A stretch of 64,000 nt of DNA from Prevotella melaninogenica. GTDB lineage: Bacteria; Bacteroidota; Bacteroidia; Bacteroidales; Bacteroidaceae. Location of the stretch: the NCBI RefSeq assembly GCF_013267595.1, contig NZ_CP054011.1:820147-884146 (forward strand). The letters run 5' to 3'. The notes beneath the pieces are model-generated. The model ran no database searches and was not told where the DNA came from. It saw only the letters and a list, made by a program, of their open reading frames with translations. Within the stretch, counting starts at the first letter, position 1. Every line of letters starts with the position of its first letter. Of the stretch, positions 43,078 through 51,316 are shown in pieces. Position numbers and translations under genes: made by a program.

Positions 43078-44052
43078 TCAATGCTGGAGACGCAGAACAA
43101 GTGGAAGATGGTCACTAAATCCATTATTAAAACGCATACCATTATAATTGCGGCGGGGCTTTACTCCGCCGTATTTCGTATCTTCTTCTAACAGAAATCG
43201 AGCATCATTAATACGGCAGTCTATCATCCATGAACGTAGATTTTTACTCACAAGTATCTGATCCAGGCTTCCCCATGCTCCATGATAGCGATAAGTTCCC
43301 TTTGCTCCATTACACCCATGCGCTTCCGCAGACACATTTATCAATCCATGTTCGTACGCAAGTTGTAGTGAAGGACTATCTGCATAATCATTAAAGTCAC
43401 CCATCACCAACAATTTAGGTTCAACATACTGCCTACGAAGAGAATCTATTACATTACATAACTGTTCCATCACGTGCTTTCTAAAAGGACGAGAATAAAG
43501 TTCACCACCCATTCGACTTGGTGCATGAAGTAGGAAGACGTGCAGCGTATCACCGCTTTCTATTTCACCTTCTACATGTAGAATATCTCGAGTTGGGCGC
43601 ATTTCCTTCATGGGTATGACACGTATTGTATCGGCTTTTATCAATCGGAAAGAAAAAGGAGAATATAACAACGCCACATCAATACCACGCGCATCATTCG
43701 AGGCTGTCATCACATATTCATAACGGGCCTTACGCAACAAAGATCGACGAGTAAGGTCAAAGAGCACACTATCGTTCTCTACCTCGCATAAACCTACAAT
43801 ATCAGGCAGCGTCCAACCACTACTATCTTCGCCACAAGCAATGATTGTCTGTCCTATTCTATTCAGTTTCTGCCAATACTTCGTACGTGTCCAATGTCGA
43901 GGAGAGTCTGGTAAGAATTCATAATCATTCTTCAAAGTATCGTGCCGAGTATCAAACAAGTTCTCAGTATTGAGTTCAACAATCGTCAAACGAGTTTGAG
44001 CTACTGATAAAAAAGAACTCAACAAGAACAAAAAGGTTAACAATATACGCAT
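43078..44052 (-). CDS. Secreted endonuclease/exonuclease/phosphatase family protein
   Basis: The 324-residue protein has a signal peptide (MRILLTFLFLLSSFLSVAQ) and the EEP fold motifs: NTENLFD, GLCEVEND with the catalytic Glu, LLHAPSR, VMGDFNDYADSPS with Asp and Asn, and the terminal GFSDHLPLVLRL with the catalytic Asp-His pair. It could be a secreted DNase, a sphingomyelinase-like phosphodiesterase or a lipid phosphatase; the sequence alone does not decide. It ends 16 bases from the TTCATGAA array. No close neighbour shares its strand until the DAHP synthase. Confidence 0.9.
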   Translation of the reverse strand: MRILLTFLFLLSSFLSVAQTRLTIVELNTENLFDTRHDTLKNDYEFLPDSPRHWTRTKYWQKLNRIGQTIIACGEDSSGWTLPDIVGLCEVENDSVLFDLTRRSLLRKARYEYVMTASNDARGIDVALLYSPFSFRLIKADTIRVIPMKEMRPTRDILHVEGEIESGDTLHVFLLHAPSRMGGELYSRPFRKHVMEQLCNVIDSLRRQYVEPKLLVMGDFNDYADSPSLQLAYEHGLINVSAEAHGCNGAKGTYRYHGAWGSLDQILVSKNLRSWMIDCRINDARFLLEEDTKYGGVKPRRNYNGMRFNNGFSDHLPLVLRLQH

Positions 44053-44229
44053 AAATTTCAGGTTTATAGATAAGTAAGTTATTATTTCTTTATCTCAATG
44101 TCTTGTGCCACATGATTACATATTTTAGCCTAATACGCCTCATGTCAGCAGTATCCTTTTCATCAATATCTACATAAAACCATAATAACCTCCTTCATCA
44201 CTATTCATCTACACTCACCACCTATCACC

Positions 44230-45300
44230 CTACTTATTCACAACCTCCAACTGCTGACGTACACTCTCCTCATGTATTAATTCAAATACCTGAGCAGCAA
44301 AGTTGGCATCCATACCGCATAGGCTTGCTTGTGCGCCACGCTTTTCGAGGATTTCACCATATCTACCAGCTTGAAGAATGGTCATATTATGCGCTTTTTT
44401 AAAGGCTCCGATCTCACGACAAATGCGGAAACGCTTGGCAAGAAGTCCCATTAAAGAGTTATCAAGCTCGTCTATTTGAGCACGAAGAAATCTAAGTCCT
44501 TCAGTTGTAGAGCTGTGATCGCGTACTACCAAAAGCGAAAGAATATAATCAAGGATATCAGGAGTTACCTGCTGTTCTGCATCGCTCCACGCCTTCTCTG
44601 GCGTACAATGACTCTCTACTATCAAACCATCAAAGCCTAAGTCCATAGCCTGCTGACATAATGGAGCTATCAAATCGCGGCGACCACCGATATGACTTGG
44701 GTCACAGATGATAGGAAGTCCTGGTATTCTTCTACGCAACTCTATAGGAATCTGCCACATAGGGGCATTTCGATAAATTTTCTTTTCATAGCTTGAGAAA
44801 CCTCGATGAATAACTCCTAAACGTTTCAAGCCGGCTTGATTAAGTCTTTGAAGTGCACCAATCCACAGTTCAAGGTCAGGATTCACAGGATTCTTTACCA
44901 ATACAGGGATGTCTATTCCTTGCAAAGCATCAGCCAAAGCTTGCATAGCAAAAGGATTGGCAGATGTTCTTGCACCTACCCAAAGAATGTCCATACCATA
45001 TTTCAGAGCCACTTCGACATGCTCAGGTGTCGCCACCTCGGTTGAAATCATCATGCCTGTCTCTTCCTTTACACGCTGCATCCATGGTAAAGCCATCTCT
45101 CCATTGCCCTCAAAACCACCCGGTTTCGTACGCGGTTTCCATACACCTGCACGGAAAATATGACATCCCTTGGCAGCAAGACTATGTGCCGTAGACATCA
45201 CCTGTTCTTCTGTTTCTGCCGAACAAGGCCCTGCAATCACTAACGGACGTTCTTTATCGCTCGGAAGTCGCAAAGGCTCTAACTCTAACTCCATAATCAT
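44230..45300 (-). CDS. Bifunctional DAHP synthase / chorismate mutase
   Basis: The 356-residue protein is a fusion. Residues 1-255 are a type I-beta DAHP synthase (VIAGPCSAETEEQV, RAGVWKPRTKPGGFEG, WVGARTSANPFAMQAL, CDPSHIGGRRDLI). Residues about 265-350 are an AroQ-type chorismate mutase (LRAQIDELDNSLMGLLAKR ... IGAFKKAHN). It starts the shikimate pathway and also sends chorismate to prephenate, and the mutase part usually gives feedback control by prephenate. In Bacteroidetes the gene normally follows prephenate dehydratase and an aminotransferase; here only a stump of the aminotransferase is left. Start may be the third codon (MELELEPL). Confidence 0.94.
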   Translation of the reverse strand: MIMELELEPLRLPSDKERPLVIAGPCSAETEEQVMSTAHSLAAKGCHIFRAGVWKPRTKPGGFEGNGEMALPWMQRVKEETGMMISTEVATPEHVEVALKYGMDILWVGARTSANPFAMQALADALQGIDIPVLVKNPVNPDLELWIGALQRLNQAGLKRLGVIHRGFSSYEKKIYRNAPMWQIPIELRRRIPGLPIICDPSHIGGRRDLIAPLCQQAMDLGFDGLIVESHCTPEKAWSDAEQQVTPDILDYILSLLVVRDHSSTTEGLRFLRAQIDELDNSLMGLLAKRFRICREIGAFKKAHNMTILQAGRYGEILEKRGAQASLCGMDANFAAQVFELIHEESVRQQLEVVNK

Positions 45301-45334
45301 ATATCTTTTATTCCTTATTTACTTAATTGTTCCC

Positions 45335-45342
45335 CAAAGGTA
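45335..45342 (-). promoter_or_regulatory. -7 element upstream of DAHP synthase/chorismate mutase
   Basis: CAAAGGTA reads TACCTTTG on the coding strand, 35 bases before the start, in the 68-base gap after the aminotransferase stump. It would let the gene survive loss of the upstream operon. Confidence 0.55.
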
Positions 45343-45368
45343 ATACAAATGATGCATAAAACCTTATT

Positions 45369-45533
45369 TTACCATTCTAAAGATGCAATTCGGTCGCGTG
45401 CTTTCATCATTAGCTCGTCTTTTGCACATAGGGAGATGCGCACATAACGCCGACCATTGCTTCCAAAAATGAAGCCTGGCGCAATAAACACACGTGCCTC
45501 ATACAACACACGCTCTGTCAACTGTTCCACATC
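45369..45533 (-). pseudogene. C-terminal stump of a class I/II aminotransferase
   Basis: The last 54 codons of a PLP aminotransferase remain (VFIAPGFIFGSNGRRYVRIS, then LCAKDELMMKARDRIASL, stop). The P-G-x-x-F-G-x-x-G-x-x-Y-x-R-I-S pattern contains the arginine that binds the substrate carboxylate. The frame ends abruptly at 45533, where the 34-bp sequence also found at 14347 begins. Everything before this point, including the lysine that holds PLP, is missing. The stump is the remains of the aminotransferase usual in this operon, which provides phenylalanine/tyrosine or aspartate. Confidence 0.88.
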
Positions 45534-45567
45534 GGGTCAGTCCTAAAACCCAGTTGCAAGCCTATCC
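45534..45567. repeat. 34-bp sequence duplicated exactly at 14347, at a gene breakpoint
   Basis: Identical over 34 bases to 14347-14380. Its left edge coincides with the point where the aminotransferase frame is cut off, so it is the junction of a deletion or insertion. No transposase gene adjoins. Confidence 0.8.
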
Positions 45568-45617
45568 TCTTAAGCACATAACGATTACACATATTACAAG
45601 GATATTTTTATTTTAGT

Positions 45618-45638
45618 TTGCTGTCACTTTTAACATTT
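45618..45638 (-). repeat. Half of a family B repeat
   Basis: TTGCTGTCACTTTTAACATTT matches the conserved end of family B, but no partner end was found within the usual 80 bases. The rest of the gap up to 45969 shows no gene. Confidence 0.55.
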
Positions 45639-45969
45639 CGTATAACCTCACTGATAATTAAATATATTGGTGTCCGATAAAACTTTTTTGGAGTTATCTG
45701 TGTTAGTTAAAATAGACTTAAACTTATGATTTCATTAATTTATCTGGTTATTATAGGGCTTTCCTTGTCAATATAAGCACATTTTATAATGCTTAACCAA
45801 GCCCCCTGGATAAGTAAAACGGCTGAAACACCGATGAGTAAAGAGATACAGAGCTTTCAGTTTATTTTTACTGGACAGCAATAATAGACAATACTGAAAC
45901 GATTTCGAAACATAAAACAAAAGACAGATAAAGGCGGTGATGAAATATTATATAAAACGGCTATCAATG

Positions 45970-46008
45970 AAAAAGGATGCTTTAGAGAAACCTCAAAAGC
46001 ATCCTTTT
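45970..46008 (-). terminator. Terminator after glmM
   Basis: AAAAGGATGCTTT pairs with AAAAGCATCCTTTT around AGAGAAACCTC, with AT-rich tails on both sides. Confidence 0.85.
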
Positions 46009-46029
46009 CTTTTATATGATAAGGTTATT

Positions 46030-47421
46030 TTACTGCATATCGTAAACTACCTGCATCAACTTCTTGCCCAATGCGTCAGCAGCCTCCATGGTGTTAGCCT
46101 CGCTGTAAACACGAATAATAGGTTCTGTATTTGACTTACGGAGATGAACCCAAGCATCAGGAAAGTCGAGCTTAACGCCATCAATATCAGTTACTTGTAC
46201 ATCCTTCTCCTGTCCATAAAGTTCTTTCACACGCACAAGGATTGCATCAACATCTGTATCAGGAGTAAGGTCGATACGATTCTTGGCGATGAAATACTCA
46301 GGGAAAGTCTTGCGAAGTTCGCTTGCCTTCAGTCCCTTCTGTGCCAAAGAACTAAGGAAGAGCGCAATACCAACAAGGGCATCACGACCATAATGGCTTT
46401 CTGGATAGATAACACCACCATTACCTTCACCACCAATAACAGCACCGACTTCCTTCATCTTTGTGGTAACATTCACCTCACCAACAGCAGAAGCATAATA
46501 CTTACCGCCATGCTTCTCTGTCACGTCACGCAAAGCACGAGTTGAAGAGAGGTTACTAACAGTGTTACCCTTCACATGCTCGAGGATATAGTCTGCTACT
46601 GTGACGAGTGTGTACTCCTCACCATACATCTTACCATCCTCCTGAATGAATGCCAAACGGTCTACATCAGGGTCAACAACGATACCCAAATCATAACCAC
46701 CCTTGGCTACCTCGTCCATAATGCCTGTGAGGTTTGCTGCGATTGGCTCTGGATTGTGAGCAAAGTCGCCTGTAGCATCACCATTAAGAAACTTATATTC
46801 AACACCTAAACGATCGAGAAGCTTAGGCAGGATAACACCACCAACAGAATTGATAGAATCAACTACAACACGGAACTTACGATTCTTAACAGCCTCAAGG
46901 TCAAGCAATTCAAGGTTCATCACCTCTTCTATATGGCGCTCATCAAATGAATCGTCATCAGTATAACTACCCAAACCATCTACATCTGCATAATCAAAGT
47001 CCTCACGCTCAGCGATATCAAGTACCTCAGCACCATCAGCTGCAGTAAGAAACTCACCCTCCTCATTCAGAAGTTTTAAGGCGTTCCAATGGCGTGGATT
47101 ATGAGAAGCGGTGATGATGATACCACCATCTGCACCACTCATGCGTACCGCTAACTCTGTTGTAGGTGTTGTAGCCAAACCAATGTTCACAACATCTGCA
47201 CCAATACCCATCAGCGTACCGCATACAACATTCTTAACCATTGGACCAGAGATACGTGCATCACGACCAACAACAATCTTCAGCTTCTTCTCTGGGTGCT
47301 TACGTGCAATGAACGTAGCGTATGCAGAAACGAATTTAACGATGTCCAGCGGGTTCAGCGTATCGCCCGCACGACCTCCGATAGTTCCACGGATGCCGGA
47401 AATAGATTTAATAAGCGTCAT
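46030..47421 (-). CDS. glmM: Phosphoglucosamine mutase (alpha-D-phosphohexomutase)
   Basis: The 463-residue protein has the hexomutase motifs in order: SGIRGTIGG, the phosphoserine loop IITASHNPRHWNALK, the metal loop VDPDVDRLAF, the sugar-binding GGEGNGGVIYP, and the phosphate-binding end RKSNTEPIIRVY. It converts glucosamine-6-phosphate to glucosamine-1-phosphate for peptidoglycan and LPS; relatives can also use mannose or glucose phosphates. It follows a DUF4827 lipoprotein gene by 96 bases, an arrangement conserved in the phylum. Confidence 0.92.
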   Translation of the reverse strand: MTLIKSISGIRGTIGGRAGDTLNPLDIVKFVSAYATFIARKHPEKKLKIVVGRDARISGPMVKNVVCGTLMGIGADVVNIGLATTPTTELAVRMSGADGGIIITASHNPRHWNALKLLNEEGEFLTAADGAEVLDIAEREDFDYADVDGLGSYTDDDSFDERHIEEVMNLELLDLEAVKNRKFRVVVDSINSVGGVILPKLLDRLGVEYKFLNGDATGDFAHNPEPIAANLTGIMDEVAKGGYDLGIVVDPDVDRLAFIQEDGKMYGEEYTLVTVADYILEHVKGNTVSNLSSTRALRDVTEKHGGKYYASAVGEVNVTTKMKEVGAVIGGEGNGGVIYPESHYGRDALVGIALFLSSLAQKGLKASELRKTFPEYFIAKNRIDLTPDTDVDAILVRVKELYGQEKDVQVTDIDGVKLDFPDAWVHLRKSNTEPIIRVYSEANTMEAADALGKKLMQVVYDMQ

Positions 47422-47517
47422 ACTTAAAATATGTTTGAAGGGTATTCCCCTTATTGTTCTCTTGTTTTATTAATTTTTCTCGCTCTATTCTTTTACTTCT
47501 TCTTTCTTCACCGCCTA

Positions 47518-48156
47518 TTAAAGACCTCTCTGGAAAGTAAGGTCATAATAGCAAGGATAGACTGCCTTTGAAGCATTAAGCTGTCCCTGCTGTGAAGGAA
47601 CGATAAGTCTCACGTGTGACAACTTAGATGAAGCATTTACCAGTCTACCAAGAGCAATATAAGGCATTGGAACCAACCAACCTGCTGGAACAGAAGTACT
47701 CTTGTAGATGTCAGCCATCACACTGGAAGTAGGGTCAAATGAAGCGGTGTATGTTCCACTTGTGTTTGTTACAGACATCTTGTCAACCTTAGGACCAAAG
47801 ACGAGGAACTGATTAGATAACTGCAGCGTATCTGTAATAAGGTTGCGCTCGCTAAAACGGCAGAGGACAGTGGCTGTCTCGCCTTTCTTAATTACTTCGC
47901 CAGTTCCTTTTTCAACAATCTGCATGTAAACACCAGTATTTGGGAAAAGAACATACTGATTCTTCGTTATATCTGTAGTATTCCCTTGTTTTGCAAACTG
48001 CTCTTCGCTAATTACATTTATACGCTTCTTGACTATAAATGAGTTAATCGCTTCTGTCTCTCGCTCCAACTGATCAGCATAAGTCTCAGTCTTATTACAT
48101 GAACTAAACGCCAACATTGCAGCTAATACAACAAGGAGAAAATTTATCTTCTTCAT
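47518..48156 (-). CDS. DUF4827 lipoprotein (FKBP-like)
   Basis: The 212-residue protein has lipobox AFSSC at about residue 20, a helical segment (YADQLERETEAINSFIVKKR) and a domain whose segments VYMQIVEKGTG ... VIKKGETATVLCRF and the late KAVYPCYYDLTFQRGL resemble a diverged FKBP fold, as in DUF4827. The usual proline-isomerase aromatic site is not evident. It probably works in the periplasm. It shares a promoter with glmM, suggesting a link to envelope synthesis; the function is unknown. Confidence 0.85.
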   Translation of the reverse strand: MKKINFLLVVLAAMLAFSSCNKTETYADQLERETEAINSFIVKKRINVISEEQFAKQGNTTDITKNQYVLFPNTGVYMQIVEKGTGEVIKKGETATVLCRFSERNLITDTLQLSNQFLVFGPKVDKMSVTNTSGTYTASFDPTSSVMADIYKSTSVPAGWLVPMPYIALGRLVNASSKLSHVRLIVPSQQGQLNASKAVYPCYYDLTFQRGL

Positions 48157-48182
48157 TCGTTTTCTTATTTTAATATGTTGTG

Positions 48183-48190
48183 CAAAGATA
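48183..48190 (-). promoter_or_regulatory. -7 element of the DUF4827-glmM unit
   Basis: CAAAGATA reads TATCTTTG on the coding strand, 27 bases before the start. Confidence 0.55.
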
Positions 48191-48308
48191 AGAAAAAGTA
48201 TTTAGAAAGGGAAAATAAGAAGTAAGAAAATATATTAAGGTAGGTTGTAAAAAGAAACTTTATAGTAGTTTTATCACTTAGAATCCCTATTTTCAGGTTC
48301 TTCTGTTA

Positions 48309-48350
48309 AACCCAAATCGGTTATTAGACCACAATATGTATAATTCTTAT
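48309..48350. repeat. Solo left end of a family D element
   Basis: CCCAAATCGGTTATTAGACC and the following CACAATATGTATAATTCTTA match the left ends at 31001 and 56795; no right end follows. It precedes the family A element. Confidence 0.55.
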
Positions 48351-48417
48351 TAGTTGGGCTCACAAAGGAGGATAACTGCACAATAAAAGACAAATAGATA
48401 TTATCGCTATCCTTAAT

Positions 48418-48698
48418 CTACAAATAACTTATGCTCATATCATTATCTCTTTGTAAATTATTTTCACGTAACTCAAAACCAATACATACTCTTTTGGCTT
48501 CTAAAAGATGCCTAATTGACTTGCAAAAGGTGCCCTTTAAGACCCTTACTAACGCCCTTTTGAAGTCCAATTAAGCACCTTTTACGTTACCACTTTATAA
48601 CTAATTGATATTATGCTTGTTACAAAACTATCACTTGTTTGTACTTTTGGCGTTATTTATGAATGTTTTATTTGAAATTATGTAATAAATTTTCAAGG
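48418..48698 (+). repeat. 280-bp conserved intergenic element (family A), copy 3
   Basis: Aligned with the copies at 25970 and 36431. The 22-base units begin at 48488, 48510, 48532 and 48554; units 3 and 4 contain the same invariant 37-base block. One extra base lies before the array compared with copy 1, so the copies do not share an open frame. Between two minus-strand genes. Confidence 0.8.
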
Positions 48699-48789
48699 TG
48701 TTGTCGGTGACTTTTCGAGTATTAAAAAGGATATAATGGAAGATGCGCTTATGGTTACAAAGAAAGGAATCAGCTAAATTACAATAAAA

Positions 48790-48828
48790 ATGGGAGCTAT
48801 CTACCAAAACTATAGACAGCTCCTATTC
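48790..48828 (-). terminator. Terminator after the patatin gene
   Basis: GGAGCTATCTA pairs with TATAGACAGCTCC; on the minus strand it runs into TTTTTATTG. Confidence 0.8.
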
Positions 48829-48868
48829 TTCTACATATTCCTTTGTACAATAGATATTTACATCATTT

Positions 48869-49735
48869 TTAGAGAAGATGAGGAAGATGCTCCTTCACAA
48901 ATTGTTCACCTAATCGGAAACCTTCCTCATAGAGATGCTCAAGCTTATCAACATCTTTCTCCATTCGTCCTACAACAATAGGTTCTTCTGGACGAATAAC
49001 AAGTATCTTACCTTGTTCCTCCAACTCATCCACCAAGTCGAGTTGCCGATTATATGCTTCTATTCTACGACTCAATGCAACACGTAAACGTGGATAGTTG
49101 CGATAGATAAACTTGGGTTGTTTATGGTCACGTCCAGTATCTCTCCAACCTTTGTTACGCGTACTGATGACCACATTTGCCTCGTGTCCAGTCTCTATAG
49201 AACGCAGTATAGGAATAGAGTCGACAATACCACCATCCAATAACTCCTTACCATCCACCTCAACAATCTTACTAACGTAAGGAAGACTTGAAGAAGCACG
49301 TGCCAATACATTAAGACGATGCGTATCACCTGACGATTCTGAGAGATATTCTGCAAAACCAGTCTGACAGTTTGTCACCACCATCTCAAAGATATATCCA
49401 TTCCTACAATTACGGAAATACTCTTCATAATCAAAAGGAATAAGCTCGTAAGGGAAACGATGATAAAGTAAATCTGGGTCGAAAATACATCCCTGCGTAA
49501 CGAGATGGCGCAAGCCTATGTAATCATATTTGGCAAGCATATCAATATTAGAAATACGAGCACGACGTGGTTGACGACTGGCATACGACAAACCATTACA
49601 CGCTCCTGCAGATACTGCAACAATGTAATGAAAATAGAGCTTATATTTCATAAAAGCATCTAAAACACCAGAGGTAAATACACCACGCATCCCTCCTCCT
49701 TCCAACACTAAACCCGTATTCCTATCTATTTGCAT
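48869..49735 (-). CDS. Patatin-like phospholipase
   Basis: The 288-residue protein has the oxyanion loop EGGGMRGVFTSG (residues 13-24), the nucleophile in VAVSAGACNG (about Ser43) and the catalytic aspartate in DGGIVDSIP, which together define patatin. There is no signal peptide, so it acts in the cytoplasm or at the inner membrane as a lipid acyl hydrolase. The C-terminal 80 residues are charged helices (EAYNRQLDLVDELEEQG). Divergent from pepP with -7 boxes of both genes in the gap. Confidence 0.92.
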   Translation of the reverse strand: MQIDRNTGLVLEGGGMRGVFTSGVLDAFMKYKLYFHYIVAVSAGACNGLSYASRQPRRARISNIDMLAKYDYIGLRHLVTQGCIFDPDLLYHRFPYELIPFDYEEYFRNCRNGYIFEMVVTNCQTGFAEYLSESSGDTHRLNVLARASSSLPYVSKIVEVDGKELLDGGIVDSIPILRSIETGHEANVVISTRNKGWRDTGRDHKQPKFIYRNYPRLRVALSRRIEAYNRQLDLVDELEEQGKILVIRPEEPIVVGRMEKDVDKLEHLYEEGFRLGEQFVKEHLPHLL

Positions 49736-49758
49736 AAAATCTCGTTAAAAAACAACTG

Positions 49759-49766
49759 CAAAGTTA
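49759..49766 (-). promoter_or_regulatory. -7 element upstream of the patatin gene
   Basis: CAAAGTTA reads TAACTTTG on the coding strand, 24 bases before the start. Confidence 0.55.
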
Positions 49767-49788
49767 ATAACTTTCAAACAAAAATAAC

Positions 49789-49796
49789 TATCTTTG
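49789..49796 (+). promoter_or_regulatory. -7 element upstream of pepP
   Basis: TATCTTTG matches TAnnTTTG, 27 bases before the start. Confidence 0.6.
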
Positions 49797-49822
49797 CATT
49801 CAAACCAACTAATAATTGAAAT

Positions 49823-51226
49823 ATGTTTAACAAAGAAACCTATGTAAAGCGCCGTGCAGAGCTTAAGAAACTTGTTGGAGAGGGTATTATTATTCTCTTT
49901 GGCAACAATGAGTCGCCTGCAAACTTCCCTGCGAATGGATATTATCCTTTCCGTCAGGATTCATCATTCCTCTATTATTTTGGTCAGAAACGTGACGGAT
50001 TAGTTGGTGTTATTGATATTGACAATGACACAGAAACACTTGTTGGCGATGACATTGATATCGACGACATTGTATGGTACGGTAGCGTTGACTCTGTAAA
50101 AGATATGGCTGATGCCGTTGGTGTAGCCAACACTGTCAACATGAAGGGTCTAAAGACCATTTGTAACAATGCGTTGCGAGAGCATCGTAAGGTTCATTTC
50201 CTACCTCCTTATCGTGCTGATATTAAGATTCAAATATTCGACCTCTTTGGTATTCATCCTAATCAACAGAAAGAGTCAGCAAGTATGGAACTTATCCGTG
50301 CGGTTGTTAAGATGCGTTCTGTAAAGACACAGGAAGAAATTGAGGAGTTGGAGCGTGCTGCTGTTATTGGCTACAAGATGCACACAACTGCTATGATATT
50401 GGGTAAGCCAGGTGTAACTGAGCAGTTCGTTGGTGGTCAGGTTAGCGGTATCGCTAACTCATATGGTTCCATGGTATCATTCCCAACCATCTTCTCTCAG
50501 CATGGTGAGATTATGCATGGCAATCCTTCGATGGCAGTATTGGAGGCTGGTCGCCTTGCTCTCTGTGACTGTGGTGCTGAGACCGTCAACCACTACTGTT
50601 CTGATAACACCCGTACATTCCCTGTAAGTGGTAAATTTACTCAGAAACAATTGGAGATTTACAAGGTCGTAGAAGAGTGCCACGATGCTGCATTAAAGCT
50701 TTCTAAGCCGGGTGTTAAGTATATGGACGTTCACTTTGCCATTTGCCGTATTATCTTTGATCGTATGAAAGAACTTGGATTGGCTAAGGGCGACACTGAT
50801 GCAGCTGTAGCTGCAGGTGCACATGCTATGTTCCTGCCTCATGGACTTGGCCATATGATGGGTATGGATGTTCACGATATGGAGTCTTTCGATCAAATTA
50901 ATGTTGGCTTCGACGAAGAGACACGTCCTAACCTTGAGCAGTTTGGTACTAACTGCTTACGTATGGGTCGTCGCTTGGAAGAGGGCTTTGTCGTTACTGA
51001 TGAACCGGGTATCTATTTTATCCCAGCATTGATTGACGAGTGGCGTGCAAAGAAACATTGTGCCGACTTCCTCAACTTCGATAAGTTAGATGAGTACAAG
51101 GACTTCGGAGGTATCCGTCTTGAAGACGATCTTCTCATCACCAAGGATGGTTGCCGATTCATAGGCAAGGATATTATTCCTTATCATCCACAAGATGTCG
51201 AAGACTTCATTGCCGCAAACCGATAA
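49823..51226 (+). CDS. pepP: Xaa-Pro aminopeptidase (M24 family)
   Basis: The 467-residue protein has an N-terminal creatinase-like domain (NGYYPFRQDSSFLYYFG) and a C-terminal pita-bread domain. Metal ligands are in order: the aspartates of LCDCGAETVNHYCSDNTRTF, the histidine of LPHGLGHMMGMDVHD, the glutamate of VTDEPGIYF and the last glutamate in GGIRLEDDLLIT. It removes the first residue of peptides when proline is second. No signal peptide, so it works on imported peptides in the cytoplasm. The next gene encodes another peptidase, but exported. Confidence 0.95.
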   Translation: MFNKETYVKRRAELKKLVGEGIIILFGNNESPANFPANGYYPFRQDSSFLYYFGQKRDGLVGVIDIDNDTETLVGDDIDIDDIVWYGSVDSVKDMADAVGVANTVNMKGLKTICNNALREHRKVHFLPPYRADIKIQIFDLFGIHPNQQKESASMELIRAVVKMRSVKTQEEIEELERAAVIGYKMHTTAMILGKPGVTEQFVGGQVSGIANSYGSMVSFPTIFSQHGEIMHGNPSMAVLEAGRLALCDCGAETVNHYCSDNTRTFPVSGKFTQKQLEIYKVVEECHDAALKLSKPGVKYMDVHFAICRIIFDRMKELGLAKGDTDAAVAAGAHAMFLPHGLGHMMGMDVHDMESFDQINVGFDEETRPNLEQFGTNCLRMGRRLEEGFVVTDEPGIYFIPALIDEWRAKKHCADFLNFDKLDEYKDFGGIRLEDDLLITKDGCRFIGKDIIPYHPQDVEDFIAANR

Positions 51227-51316
51227 GTAATAGAACTTTTTAATAATTAATATTTACATCAAGGTTGCCGCAAGAGTATCACTCACAACGGCAACCCGAT
51301 TTATAAGAAAAAACTT

